39,910 bases of DNA from Selenomonas ruminantium subsp. ruminantium ATCC 12561 (GTDB lineage: Bacteria > Bacillota > Negativicutes > Selenomonadales > Selenomonadaceae). Of the stretch, positions 5,646 to 14,546 are shown in pieces (positions within the stretch are counted from its first letter, which is position 1; the number at the start of each line of letters is the position of its first letter). The translations under genes and the position numbers were made by a program. The stretch is taken from the NCBI RefSeq assembly GCF_000424065.1, contig NZ_AUJE01000035.1, positions 1 through 39,910 on the forward strand, read 5' to 3'. The notes under the pieces were generated by a model. That model ran no database searches. It was not told the DNA's origin and saw only the letters and a list, made by a program, of their open reading frames with translations.

Positions 5646-7328
5646 ATGTATCAAGATGAATACAAACGCTGGCTGGGTGCTGACCTCATTGACTGCGACC
5701 TGGGCAAGGAACTCCGGGACATTGAAGGTGACGACGAAGCCATCAAAGAGCGTTTTGCAGCTGCGCTGCAGTTTGGTACAGCAGGCCTGCGCGGTACGTT
5801 AGGTGCCGGCACGAACCGCATGAACATCTGGGTTGTGCGTCAGGCCACGCAGGGCGTAGCCGATTGGGTAAAAGGTGAAGGCGGCACGCAGACGGTGGCC
5901 ATCAGCTACGATACCCGTCTCAAAGGCTGGACTTTTGCCAAGGAAGCGGCAGGGGTTTTAGCCGCCAATGGCATCAACGTGCGCATTTACGATGAGCCCA
6001 TGCCGGTACCCGCCCTTTCTTTTGCCACCCGTTTCTATAAGGCCAATGCCGGCATCATGGTGACGGCCAGCCACAACCCGGCCAAGTACAACGGCTACAA
6101 AGCCTATGGCCCGGACGGCTGCCAGATGACGGACGATGCCGCAGACGTCGTTTACAACGCCATTCAGAAAACCGATGTGCTGACCGGCGCAAAATATATG
6201 TCGTTTGCTGAAGGCGTGGAGAAAGGCTTGATTAAGTTTGTCGGGGAAGACTGTAAGGAAGGCCTGTATAAAAACATCGAGGCCTGCCAGGTTCGCCCCG
6301 GCCTCTGCAAGACGGCCGGTCTGAAGCTCGTCTACAGCCCGCTTAACGGCACCGGCCTTGTGCCCGTTACCCGCGTGCTGCGCGATATCGGCATCGATGA
6401 TGTGACGATTGTGCCGGAACAGGAATATCCCAACGGCTATTTCACGACCTGCTCCTATCCGAACCCGGAAATCCTCGCCGCGATGGAAAAAGGCGTGGAA
6501 CTGGCCAAGAAAGAGGGCGCAGATCTGATGCTCGCCACCGACCCGGATGCTGACCGCGTGGGCATCGCCATGAAGTGCCCGGACGGCTCCTATGAACTGG
6601 TTTCCGGCAACGAGATGGGCGTGCTGCTCCTCGATTACATCTGCGCCGGCCGTCAGGAAAAAGGCACCATGCCCAAAGACCCTGTAGCCGTTAAATCCAT
6701 CGTGTCCACGCCGCTGGCTGATGCCGTGGCCAAGCATTATGGCGTAGAGCTGCGTCATACGCTCACGGGCTTCAAGTGGATTGGCGACCAGATTCTCGGT
6801 CTGGAAAACAAGGGCGAAGTGGAACGCTTCATCTTCGGCTTCGAGGAAAGTTATGGCTACCTCGCCGGCCCCTATGTCCGCGATAAGGATGCCGTTGTCG
6901 CTTCCATGCTGATTTGTGAAATGGCCGCTTACTATCGCAGCCAGGGTTCGTCCATCAAACAGCGCCTCGAAGAAATCTACAGCCAGTATGGCCGTTACCT
7001 CAACAAGGTCGACAGCTTTGAATTCCCGGGCCTTTCCGGCATGGACAAGATGAAGGGCATGATGGAATCCCTGCGCAAAGACCCGATCCAGGAACTGGCC
7101 GGCAAGAAGGTTGTCAAGGTTATCGACTACCTCGACAGCGCTGCTACGGGCCTGCCCAAGTCCAACGTGCTGACCTATGAATTTGAGGACGGTTCTTCCG
7201 TCATCATTCGCCCGTCCGGCACCGAGCCGAAAATCAAGGCTTACTACACGACGAAGGGCAAAGACCTCGCCGAAGCACAGGCGGCCAAAGACAAGATGGC
7301 CGAAGCGGTTAAGCCGTATCTGTCCTAA
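5646..7328 (+). CDS. pgcA: Phosphoglucomutase/phosphomannomutase (alpha-D-phosphohexomutase)
   Basis: 560 residues, the usual length for PgcA-type enzymes of Firmicutes, which interconvert glucose-1-phosphate and glucose-6-phosphate in the cytoplasm. The four-domain order is visible: FGTAGLRGTLGAGTNRMN at the N-terminus; the catalytic TASHNP with phosphoserine Ser142; the metal loop TDPDADRVG; the sugar-binding GFEESYG; and the phosphate-binding RPSGTEPKIKAYY near the C-terminus. AGAAGGGTGGA precedes the ATG by 5 bases. It is a single gene closed by a strong terminator. It would link glycolysis (pgi lies 5.7 kb downstream) to polysaccharide or nucleotide-sugar synthesis. The symbol is given by similarity to the Bacillus type. 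Confidence 0.92.
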   Translation: MYQDEYKRWLGADLIDCDLGKELRDIEGDDEAIKERFAAALQFGTAGLRGTLGAGTNRMNIWVVRQATQGVADWVKGEGGTQTVAISYDTRLKGWTFAKEAAGVLAANGINVRIYDEPMPVPALSFATRFYKANAGIMVTASHNPAKYNGYKAYGPDGCQMTDDAADVVYNAIQKTDVLTGAKYMSFAEGVEKGLIKFVGEDCKEGLYKNIEACQVRPGLCKTAGLKLVYSPLNGTGLVPVTRVLRDIGIDDVTIVPEQEYPNGYFTTCSYPNPEILAAMEKGVELAKKEGADLMLATDPDADRVGIAMKCPDGSYELVSGNEMGVLLLDYICAGRQEKGTMPKDPVAVKSIVSTPLADAVAKHYGVELRHTLTGFKWIGDQILGLENKGEVERFIFGFEESYGYLAGPYVRDKDAVVASMLICEMAAYYRSQGSSIKQRLEEIYSQYGRYLNKVDSFEFPGLSGMDKMKGMMESLRKDPIQELAGKKVVKVIDYLDSAATGLPKSNVLTYEFEDGSSVIIRPSGTEPKIKAYYTTKGKDLAEAQAAKDKMAEAVKPYLS

Positions 7329-7374
7329 GTAAAATAATCAATGAAAAAGAGTCTCACCGGGTGTTGAGAACTGC

Positions 7375-7420
7375 AGCCCCCCATAAGTCAGACCAGGAAA
7401 TCCGGCTTATGGGGGGCTTT
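7375..7420 (+). terminator. Intrinsic terminator after the phosphohexomutase
   Basis: AGCCCCCCATAAG (7375-7387) pairs with CTTATGGGGGGCT (7406-7418), followed by TTT. Confidence 0.85.
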
Positions 7421-7546
7421 ATCTATTTCCTGTTTGGATAGTTTGGACAATGCGGTTTAGCAGGCAGGGATAGTTTGGCTAAGGATAGAATAAGATAGTA
7501 AAGATGCGGTTCACAGGAATGATGCGACAATAAAGCAGGTGGGAAT

Positions 7547-8536
7547 ATGCTGGATAGGGGCTTGTTTTTGGCGTTACAGGAGCTGCCGGCAGGCGGCAAA
7601 AATGAAGTGATTACCCTGTTGGCCGGCCCGAAGCGCGGGGCCAAAGCACTGCTGTCTGACGGGAAGGTCTTATGGCAGCGTGGTGCAGAAGATTTTTGGG
7701 GGCAGGTGAACGATTCGGCGGCGCTGCTGGTTGAACCTGTGCCTGCGGACAGGAAACTAATCATCTGCGGTGCCGGTCATGTGGCACTGGCGGTGATTGC
7801 GCTGGCACAGATGGTGGATTTCCATATCACGGTGATTGAGGACCGTCCGGATTATGCCGAGGCGGCGCACAGGGCAGGGGCAGATACGGTGCTGGTGGAA
7901 GACTTTGGTCAGGCACTGGCCAAAATTCCGGGAGGGGACAATACCTATTTTGTGGTTCTGACCCGGGAACATCAATATGATGCAATCTGCCTCAGGGCCA
8001 TTTTGCAAAAGAATTTTGCCTATGCCGGTGTCATGGGCAGCAGGCGCAGGACGGAGCTGCTGCGGCAAAAACTGCTTGCAGAAGGTATTCCGGCAGCGGC
8101 AATAGCCCGGCTGCATGCGCCGATTGGTCTGGACATTGGTGCTGAGACGGAAAGGGAAATCGCTGTGGCGATTGTGGCCGAGCTGATAAAATTCGGCAGG
8201 AGAGCGGGAAGCTTCCCTAAAAAGCTCATTGCGGCTGCAGTGAAGGCCAGCGAGCCGTTTGTGCTGGCGACCATCGTACGCCGCAAGGGTTCGGCACCTC
8301 GGGCGGTCGGGACGAAGATGCTGATTTTTGCGGAGCATATTGTGGCAACCATCGGTGGCGGCATGATTGAAGCAAGGATTATCCGCCGGGGGCGGCAGAT
8401 GCTGGCGGAAAAAGAAACGCAGGATGTCTGGGAACAGGTGGATATGCGTGGTGATGATGCTGTTTCCGGGCATATGGTATGCGGCGGTATGGTCGATGTG
8501 TTGTTGGAGTATGTGGAACCGGCAAAGCCGCGTTGA
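7547..8536 (+). CDS. XdhC/CoxI-family Mo-hydroxylase maturation protein with reversed domain order
   Basis: 329 residues. Residues about 70-225 form a Rossmann-like XdhC C-terminal-type domain: ICGAGHVALAVIALAQM with the nucleotide-binding G-x-G-H, a conserved V-I-E-D-R-P, VVLTREHQYD, VMGSRRR and LHAPIGLDIGAETEREIAVA. Residues about 232-325 form the XdhC/CoxI-type domain: FVLATIVRRKGSAPRAVGTK and ATIGGGMIEA. In the classical XdhC protein the CoxI-type domain comes first. The family inserts or sulfurates molybdenum cofactor for xanthine dehydrogenase-type enzymes. It is the first gene of an operon with all three enzyme subunits; its stop lies within the next gene's ribosome-binding site. ATG at 7547 follows CAGGTGGGAAT. 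A role in a selenium-dependent hydroxylase system is possible but not shown. Confidence 0.85.
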   Translation: MLDRGLFLALQELPAGGKNEVITLLAGPKRGAKALLSDGKVLWQRGAEDFWGQVNDSAALLVEPVPADRKLIICGAGHVALAVIALAQMVDFHITVIEDRPDYAEAAHRAGADTVLVEDFGQALAKIPGGDNTYFVVLTREHQYDAICLRAILQKNFAYAGVMGSRRRTELLRQKLLAEGIPAAAIARLHAPIGLDIGAETEREIAVAIVAELIKFGRRAGSFPKKLIAAAVKASEPFVLATIVRRKGSAPRAVGTKMLIFAEHIVATIGGGMIEARIIRRGRQMLAEKETQDVWEQVDMRGDDAVSGHMVCGGMVDVLLEYVEPAKPR

Positions 8537-8548
8537 GGAGGGATAGTC

Positions 8549-10657
8549 ATGGAAGATATCAGCAAAGCCGTTGAGCGGAAAGACCATCGGCTGAAGATGT
8601 CCGGGCGGGCAGAATATACGTGCGACAAACGCTTGGAGGGCATGCTCTATTCTGCGTTTGTGCGCTCGGAAATCGCGCATGGCCGGATTTTGGACATAAA
8701 GCTGCCGGATTTGCCTGCGGGGTATGTGGCGGTGGGCGGCCGTGACCTGTATGACAATCATCTGCCTGTTGTTACGAATGAACAGCCCATCTTTGCCGTG
8801 GATGAAGTCTGCTTTGTCGGGGAGGCAATCCTGCTGCTGGCTGGGCCTGATTTGGCAACGGTCCGGCGCCTGTGCCGGGAGACGAAAGTAACTTATGAGG
8901 AATTGCCTGCCGTGCTGACCTTGGATGAGGCCACGGAAATGGCCGCGCATTATCATTACCGCAAGGGGGATGTGGAAGCGACTTTTGCACAGGCGGCACA
9001 GGTGGTGGAGGAAACCTTCACGACCGGGTATCAGGAGCAGGCCTATCTTGAAGTGCAGGGCATGACAGCGCAATGGGATGCCGAGAATGGGAAAATGCAT
9101 GTCTTTGGTTCGATGCAGGCGCCGTATTATGTGAAAGATGCCGTGATGCGCGTACTGGGGCTGGATGAAGGGCATGTCCGCGTGGTACAGGAAGTGACCG
9201 GCGGCGGCTTTGGCGGCAAGGAGGATTATCCTTCGCTCATAGCCTGTCAGGCGGCGGCAGCGGCGAAGAAAGCAGGGGCACCGGTTCGTGTCGTCCATGA
9301 CCGCCGGGAGGATATGGTGGTTACCACCAAGCGCCATCCGAGCAGGCTGCACTACGTTGCAGCCCTGGATGCACAGCACCGCATCATCGCGCTCAAGGCC
9401 GATATCTGTTTAGACGCCGGAGCGTATCCGGGCTTGTCCAGCGTGGTGCTGCAGCGTTCGTTGAATGTGGCGGCCGGTGTCTATAAAATCGAACATCTCG
9501 ATGTGGATGGACGGGCGGTTATCACCCATACCGTGCCCAATGGTGCCTTTCGTGGCTTTGGCGCTCCCCAGAGTATTTTTGCCATAGAATCCCTGATGAA
9601 TCATCTGGCGGCCAAGGTGGGGATGACCCCGCTGGCGTTCCGGCAGATGCATATGGTGCAGCAGGGCGACGCTACGGTGACCGGCGGCAGGTTCCATCAG
9701 TATGTGCCCCTTCCGGATTTGCTGGCCAAGGCCGAGGAAATGTCTGCTTACAGCCGCAAATATGCGGCCTATTCGCAGCCGCAGCCGGGACGGTACCGCA
9801 GGGGCATCGGCCTGTCGCTATTTCTGCATGGCTGTGGTTTTACCGGTTCTGCAGAGAAAGATATCCTGCACGCACGCGTGATCTTGCGCAAATATGCGGA
9901 TGATACGGTGGAAATACTGGCCAGTAACGTGGATATCGGCCAGGGCCTCAAGACGACATTCAGCAAGATTGTCGCTGCGGTTTTGGACCTGCCGCTGGAG
10001 AGGATTATCTTCCAAAATCCGGATACCGACCGCGTGCCGGATTCCGGGCCGACGGTGGCTTCCCGGTCCTTGACGATTGTGGGGAAGCTCGTGGAGCGGG
10101 CGGCCAGGAAACTGAAGGCCGGCTGGGAAAGCGGCAGGGAGCAGGAAGCGGTGGCGGACTACGAAGCGCCAGAGCTGATTCCCTGGGATATGGACAAGTT
10201 TAGCGGCGATGCTTATCCCGCGTATTCCTGGGGAATCCATGTCGTCGAGCTGGAGGAAGACCGCCTGACCGGCATGACAAAACTGCTGGGCGTTTGGGGT
10301 GTCTTTGATGTGGGCAAGGTCATCGATACCACCGTGATGCTGGGACAGGCTGAAGGCGGCATGCTGCAGGGAATCGGCTATGGCTCCATGGAAAAGATGG
10401 AGTCCGTGGCGGGGAAAATCCGTCAGAACAGCTTTACCGATTATATGATTCCTACGGCCATGGATACGGTGCCGAATCAAATCGCCTTTATTGATAATTT
10501 CTATGCGGACGGCCCGTTTGGGGCCAAGGGGGCGGGCGAACTGACCCTGCTGGGCGGTGCACCTGCTTATACAGCCGCAGTTGAACAGGCCACAGGCAAG
10601 ACCTATCCGAATATCCCGTTGACGCCGGAGCGCATTCTGGCGGCGGAAGCGAAATAA
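8549..10657 (+). CDS. Xanthine dehydrogenase-family molybdopterin-binding subunit
   Basis: 702 residues, somewhat shorter than the usual 750-780. It begins with the hammerhead domain (GRAEYTCDKRLEGMLYSAFV, SEIAHGRI). The Mo-cofactor domains follow: EVTGGGFGGKEDYPSLIACQ, the GAFRGFGAPQ segment, ASNVDIGQGLKT and, near the C-terminus, GPFGAKGAGELTLLGG, whose Glu is the expected base catalyst. It hydroxylates a heterocycle or aldehyde at the Mo centre and passes electrons to the 2Fe-2S and FAD subunits encoded next. GAGGAGGG precedes the ATG. Substrate could be xanthine or another purine, nicotinate or a similar compound; the sequence alone does not decide. Confidence 0.9.
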   Translation: MEDISKAVERKDHRLKMSGRAEYTCDKRLEGMLYSAFVRSEIAHGRILDIKLPDLPAGYVAVGGRDLYDNHLPVVTNEQPIFAVDEVCFVGEAILLLAGPDLATVRRLCRETKVTYEELPAVLTLDEATEMAAHYHYRKGDVEATFAQAAQVVEETFTTGYQEQAYLEVQGMTAQWDAENGKMHVFGSMQAPYYVKDAVMRVLGLDEGHVRVVQEVTGGGFGGKEDYPSLIACQAAAAAKKAGAPVRVVHDRREDMVVTTKRHPSRLHYVAALDAQHRIIALKADICLDAGAYPGLSSVVLQRSLNVAAGVYKIEHLDVDGRAVITHTVPNGAFRGFGAPQSIFAIESLMNHLAAKVGMTPLAFRQMHMVQQGDATVTGGRFHQYVPLPDLLAKAEEMSAYSRKYAAYSQPQPGRYRRGIGLSLFLHGCGFTGSAEKDILHARVILRKYADDTVEILASNVDIGQGLKTTFSKIVAAVLDLPLERIIFQNPDTDRVPDSGPTVASRSLTIVGKLVERAARKLKAGWESGREQEAVADYEAPELIPWDMDKFSGDAYPAYSWGIHVVELEEDRLTGMTKLLGVWGVFDVGKVIDTTVMLGQAEGGMLQGIGYGSMEKMESVAGKIRQNSFTDYMIPTAMDTVPNQIAFIDNFYADGPFGAKGAGELTLLGGAPAYTAAVEQATGKTYPNIPLTPERILAAEAK

Positions 10658-10672
10658 GCAGAGGTGGGAAAA

Positions 10673-11140
10673 ATGTTGGACTTTATCTTAAACGGCAAAA
10701 AATGCACAAGCCAGCTGCCGCCGCAGAGCCGCCTGCTGGACGTATTGCGGGAGGAATTTGGTCTCCATGCCCCCAAGGAAGGCTGCGGCGAGGGAGAATG
10801 TGGTGCCTGTGCGGTGCTGGTGGATGGAATGCTTTGGAATTCCTGTATCACCCCGTTGGCGAATGTGCAGGGGAAAAGCGTGCTCACGCTGGAGGGATTC
10901 CGCGATACGGAAAAATATAAGCTGCTCGAACAGTGCTTCGGGGAAGCCGGAGCGGTGCAGTGCGGCTTCTGCACGCCGGGGATGATTATGGCGGCAGAAG
11001 CTTTGCTGCGGAAGAACCCACATCCGCAGGAGGACGAAATACGCGAGGCGATTTCAGGAAATCTCTGCCGCTGCACGGGTTATAATATGATTATCGCGGC
11101 AGTCCGCATGGCGGCAGAAAAGGGGGCGGGATTATGGTGA
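10673..11140 (+). CDS. Xanthine dehydrogenase-family (2Fe-2S)-binding subunit
   Basis: 155 residues, the normal length for the small subunit. The plant-type ferredoxin cluster uses Cys38, Cys43, Cys46 and Cys58 (EGCGEGECGACAVLVDG). The second cluster uses Cys97 and Cys100 (QCGFCTPGM) and Cys132 and Cys134 (GNLCRCTGYN). The start is ATG 10673, with GAGGTGGG upstream; an in-frame GTG at 10664 lies inside that ribosome-binding site. It carries electrons from the Mo subunit to FAD. It overlaps the FAD-subunit gene by 7 bases. Confidence 0.93.
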   Translation: MLDFILNGKKCTSQLPPQSRLLDVLREEFGLHAPKEGCGEGECGACAVLVDGMLWNSCITPLANVQGKSVLTLEGFRDTEKYKLLEQCFGEAGAVQCGFCTPGMIMAAEALLRKNPHPQEDEIREAISGNLCRCTGYNMIIAAVRMAAEKGAGLW

Positions 11141-11976
11141 CCACCTATAGGCCAGGCTCTGTGCTGGAAGCCCTGCGCCTGAAACAGCAGGCACAGGCCG
11201 AGGCGCTTTTTGTGGCTGGCGGCACCGATATCATGCCGTCCGGCCGGACGGCTCCCGTGCTGATTTATCTGCAGGGAATTGACGAACTCCGTGAAGTGTC
11301 AAAAACGGAGGACGTTCTGCGGATTGGGGCCGGCTGTACCTATGCACAGCTTATCGGGGATAAACGGATTCCGGCAATTTTGCGCGAGGCCATGCAGGAG
11401 ATTGCATCCCCCGCCATCCGCAACGTGGGTACGATAGCCGGCAATATCTGCAATGCGTCCCCGGCTGGCGATACCCTGCCGCTTCTGTATGTCCTGGATG
11501 CGATACTGGTGATGGGGCACCTGGATGAACAAGGAAAGCTCAGGACACGCAGGCTCGGCATTGAGGCGTTTATTCAGGGGGTGCGCAGGATTGCGCTGAG
11601 ACCAGCGGAAATGGTTCTGGCGGTGGAAATTCCCTGCGCTGCCTATGAGCAGATGACGAAACTGCAACGATTCAAGGCAGGCGCGCGAAAAGCGCAGGCC
11701 ATAGCGAAAATCTCCTTTGCCGGACTCTGCAAGGTGGAAGGGAATGTATTGCAGGATGTGCGCATTGCCTTTGGCTCTGTCGGGGCAACGGTCATCCGCA
11801 GCTGGACAATCGAGGCAAAGATGCAGGGCCTGAGCCTGACGGAACTGGCCGCAAGGCGCACGGCAATCGTGCAGGAATATGGAAGGCTGTTGCGGCCGAT
11901 TGACGACCAGCGTTCCACAGCGGCTTATCGCCGTCAGGTATGCCTCAATCTGCTGGAGGATTTCCTGTGCTTATGA
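11134..11976 (+). CDS. Xanthine dehydrogenase-family FAD-binding subunit
   Basis: 280 residues, matching the CoxM/CutM/XdhB-type medium subunit. It shows the FAD pyrophosphate loop FVAGGTDIMPS and the second loop RNVGTIAGNICNASPAGDTLP. LQRFKAGARKAQAIAKISFA and AFGSVGATVIRS mark the C-terminal CO-dehydrogenase flavoprotein domain. It overlaps the upstream ferredoxin-type gene by 7 bases and the next gene by 4 (ATGA), a tight operon. Electrons from the 2Fe-2S centres would reduce NAD+ or another acceptor through FAD. Confidence 0.92.
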   Translation: MVTTYRPGSVLEALRLKQQAQAEALFVAGGTDIMPSGRTAPVLIYLQGIDELREVSKTEDVLRIGAGCTYAQLIGDKRIPAILREAMQEIASPAIRNVGTIAGNICNASPAGDTLPLLYVLDAILVMGHLDEQGKLRTRRLGIEAFIQGVRRIALRPAEMVLAVEIPCAAYEQMTKLQRFKAGARKAQAIAKISFAGLCKVEGNVLQDVRIAFGSVGATVIRSWTIEAKMQGLSLTELAARRTAIVQEYGRLLRPIDDQRSTAAYRRQVCLNLLEDFLCL

Positions 11977-12566
11977 ACGGGGCATTGATACTGGCCGCCG
12001 GACTGTCTTCCCGTATGGGGGCGTTCAAGCCCTTGCTGGATTTGGCGGGAAAAACGCTGATTGAGCACGTCATCGGCCATTTCTGCCTATTTGGCTGTCA
12101 ACCCATTCTGGTGGTGACCGGCAGGGACGCGCAGCTTCTGGAGGATTTCCTGACGGAAAAATTTCCGGGCCGGATAGGCTTTGTACGCAATCCGGACTAC
12201 GCCTCAAGCGATATGTTTGCTTCCGTGAAGCTGGGGATAAAAGCGCTGCCGGCGGATTGCACCGGTACTTTTCTGACACCGGCGGATATCCCGCTGTTCG
12301 ATGCCGCACTGCTGGCCAAGATGGCGGCGGTTCCCGCACAGGTTGTGCGCCCTTCTTATAAAGGAAAGGCTGGCCATCCCGTGTTTTTGCGTAAAAGCGT
12401 ATGGAGCCGCATTTTGTCCTATCGCGGCGACGGGGGCCTGAAGGGCGCACTGCAAACCGAGCCGCAGGCGTTTGTGGAAGCTGCCCATGAAGGAATCCTG
12501 CTGGATGCCGATACGCCGGAGGATTTTCAGCGGCTGCGCGAATTCCTGTGCAGGATGACACAGTGA
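11973..12566 (+). CDS. MocA-like molybdenum cofactor nucleotidyltransferase
   Basis: 197 residues with the NTP-transferase N-terminus LILAAGLSSRMGAFKPLL (L-A-A-G-x-S-x-R-M-G, then K-x-L). Further on are ARNV-like FVRNPDYASSDMFASVKLG, TPADIPLFDAALL (metal-binding Asp) and GHPVFLRKSVW. Family members (MocA, MobA-like YgfJ) add CMP or GMP to molybdopterin. MocA makes the CMP form used by xanthine dehydrogenase-family enzymes, which fits its place as last gene of the Mo-hydroxylase operon. The start ATG overlaps the upstream stop as ATGA; an in-frame ATG at 11940 would overlap the FAD subunit by 37 bases and is less likely. Confidence 0.85.
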   Translation: MNGALILAAGLSSRMGAFKPLLDLAGKTLIEHVIGHFCLFGCQPILVVTGRDAQLLEDFLTEKFPGRIGFVRNPDYASSDMFASVKLGIKALPADCTGTFLTPADIPLFDAALLAKMAAVPAQVVRPSYKGKAGHPVFLRKSVWSRILSYRGDGGLKGALQTEPQAFVEAAHEGILLDADTPEDFQRLREFLCRMTQ

Positions 12567-12593
12567 ATAGCAGAGGCGGTTGATAGGCCTTTT

Positions 12594-12761
12594 ATGACGG
12601 ATGATATGATTCATGTATTGCTTGACTTGATGAGCGTGGAGACAGTAGATTACGACCCGACTAAAAGTGTTATCAATTCTGCATGGCAGGCAAGTGAGCG
12701 TATATTCAGCGATAGGGTGTATGAGAAAAACGGTCAAGAATCATCATTGCAACAGAAGTAA
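12594..12761 (+). CDS. Small hypothetical ORF, 55 aa
   Basis: A 55-codon frame begins MTDDMIHVLLDLMSVETVDY and ends in SSLQQK. It lies 27 bases downstream of the MocA-like gene, in the same direction. Its content is acidic and hydrophilic, with no transmembrane segment or motif that I recognise. The ribosome-binding site (GAGGCGGTT, about 12 bases from the ATG) is poor. It could be a real small gene, the remnant of a longer one, or chance. Confidence 0.3.
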   Translation: MTDDMIHVLLDLMSVETVDYDPTKSVINSAWQASERIFSDRVYEKNGQESSLQQK

Positions 12762-12819
12762 GGCTTGAGAAGTTCAATATAACGATTTGGGGAGTATTTT
12801 TGTGTACCGTCACATAATT

Positions 12820-12916
12820 TCCTATGGCAAAATCAGAACAACTGCGTTATGTCGAATCGACGAAACGCGAATAAGTGATTTTGCCTATGGTAAAATTTGA
12901 ACAACTGCGTTATAAT
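12820..12916 (+). repeat. Direct repeats of about 30 bp upstream of pgi
   Basis: CCTATGGCAAAATCAGAACA then ACTGCGTTAT (12821-12850) recurs as CCTATGGTAAAATTTGAACA then ACTGCGTTAT (12884-12913), with 3 differences in 30 bases and a period of 63. The second copy runs into TATAAT (12911-12916), a possible -10 box for pgi. The copies could be operators or a small duplication. Confidence 0.5.
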
Positions 12917-12984
12917 AAATTCGTATGTAACAATAACGATATAGAATGATATTGTTTATGGAATGAACTAGAGGAGTGTAGACA

Positions 12985-14445
12985 ATGAGTTTGAAGCTTG
13001 CATCCGGTTTTGAGTTTGATTACGAAAACCTGTATGGCGAAGGTAAGGTTACGGAAGCTGACCTGAAAAGCTATGAAGAAGATTTGAAGAAGGCTCACGA
13101 AGCCATGAAAGTTATGCGTGAGAAGGGCTTTATCCGTGCGCATCTGTCCAAGGACGGCGAGCCGGAAAAGGTACTGTTCTCCCAGCTGCCCTATATTGAA
13201 GAAGGCCACCTCAACAGCCCGTCTTCCCTGAAGCACCTGCAGGAACTGACCGACCATGTAAAGGACAATGTGGATTTCGTTGTATCTCTGGGTATCGGCG
13301 GCTCCTTCCTGGGCGACAAGGTTATCTTTGATGTGCACTGCGGTGAATTTTGGAACGAATTGCCGAAAGCAGAACGCAACGGTTTCCCGAAAATCATCTT
13401 CAGCGGCCAGAACATTGACCCGCGCCGTACGGGTGACATCATCCACTATCTCGAAAACAGCGCGAAAGTCACCAAATCCCACGAAAAGCGCAACCTCAAA
13501 GTGCTGCTCCTCGTTATCTCCAAGTCCGGCGGCACGCTCGACACGATGAGCAACTTCATGGTCATCTACGATGCCCTGCAGAAACTCGGCGATATCGATG
13601 TGGAAGTGGTTGCTGTAACCGACCCGAACATGGAAAAACAGACCCTTTTAAAGAAGCTGGCTATTGAAAAAGGCTGGCCGCAGTACGCTGTACCCGATGG
13701 GGTGGGCGGCCGTTTCTCCATCTTCTGCGAAGTCGGCCTGACGCTGGCTGCCTGCGTGGGCTTTGATATCGAAGCCTTCCTCAAAGGCGCCCGCGATATG
13801 GATAAAGCCTGCCAGAATGATGACCTCTGGCAGAACCCGGCAATGCTCAATGCTGCGCTGAAGTTTGCCGCTTCTGAAAAGCATGGCCGCGACATCGAAG
13901 TCATGATGCCGTATGGCGATTACATGAAGTCCGTTTCCGAATGGTACATCCAGCTGCTGGCTGAATCCCTCGGCAAACAGTACAACAAGGACGGCAAGGA
14001 AGTTTGCTACGGCCGTACGCCGCTCGTTGCTGTTGGTACCACGGACATGCATTCCCAGACGCAGCAGCATCAGGAAGGCAAGCTCAACAAAGTTGTTCAG
14101 TTCATCCGTCTGGCTGACTGGGAAAATGACCTCACGATTCCTGACGTATTCCCGGAAGCCAAGAAGCTGTCCGATATCTCCGGCGTAACCATGGGTCAGG
14201 CACTCGAAGTTGCCCGTCAGTCCAACGCTGACGCGCTGGCTTCCAACAAGCGCTACAACGCTTGCTTCACCCTGCCGAAGCTCAACGCTTACCACCTCGG
14301 CGAGCTCCTCTACATGCTGGCTATGTCCGTAGCTTACGAAGGGGAACTGTCCAACGTAGACGCCTTCAACCAGCCCGGCGTAGAATCCTACAAACGCATC
14401 ATGGGCCCGAAACTGGCTGAAGTTAAAGCTGCAAACCAGAAATAA
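12985..14445 (+). CDS. pgi: Glucose-6-phosphate isomerase
   Basis: 486 residues; reversibly isomerises glucose-6-phosphate and fructose-6-phosphate in the cytoplasm. Visible family segments are VSLGIGGSFLGDKVIFD (phosphate site), LLVISKSGGTLDT (the SIS fold sugar-phosphate loop), GGRFSIFCEVGLTLAACVG, and a C-terminal part with the catalytic His/Lys region (TDMHSQTQQHQEG, NQPGVESYKRIMG). GAGGAGTG lies 9 bases before the ATG. It stands alone between the Mo-hydroxylase operon and a strong terminator. Confidence 0.93.
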   Translation: MSLKLASGFEFDYENLYGEGKVTEADLKSYEEDLKKAHEAMKVMREKGFIRAHLSKDGEPEKVLFSQLPYIEEGHLNSPSSLKHLQELTDHVKDNVDFVVSLGIGGSFLGDKVIFDVHCGEFWNELPKAERNGFPKIIFSGQNIDPRRTGDIIHYLENSAKVTKSHEKRNLKVLLLVISKSGGTLDTMSNFMVIYDALQKLGDIDVEVVAVTDPNMEKQTLLKKLAIEKGWPQYAVPDGVGGRFSIFCEVGLTLAACVGFDIEAFLKGARDMDKACQNDDLWQNPAMLNAALKFAASEKHGRDIEVMMPYGDYMKSVSEWYIQLLAESLGKQYNKDGKEVCYGRTPLVAVGTTDMHSQTQQHQEGKLNKVVQFIRLADWENDLTIPDVFPEAKKLSDISGVTMGQALEVARQSNADALASNKRYNACFTLPKLNAYHLGELLYMLAMSVAYEGELSNVDAFNQPGVESYKRIMGPKLAEVKAANQK

Positions 14446-14474
14446 AATATACTAAAAGTTAATACGCAGTAGAG

Positions 14475-14514
14475 GGGCGGTGTGTTCTTGTGACAAGAAC
14501 ACACCGCCCTTTTT
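14475..14514 (+). terminator. Intrinsic terminator after pgi
   Basis: GGGCGGTGTGTTCTTGT is followed after one base by its exact complement ending in CCGCCC, then TTTTT. A 17-bp stem. Confidence 0.9.
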
Positions 14515-14546
14515 AGCAACATATTGCGATAGCAACAGGCGATATA

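Noticed and set aside
7421-7546. Possible molybdenum-cofactor riboswitch upstream of the XdhC-like gene
   Set aside because: The leader has short repeats (ATAGTTTGG, ATGCGGTT) but no stems resembling the Moco riboswitch, and is too short.
7757-9379. 540-codon open frame on the minus strand across the Mo-hydroxylase genes
   Set aside because: It lies opposite two clear genes, is rich in His, Arg, Cys and Gln as antisense frames of GC-rich genes are, and has no motif or ribosome-binding site.
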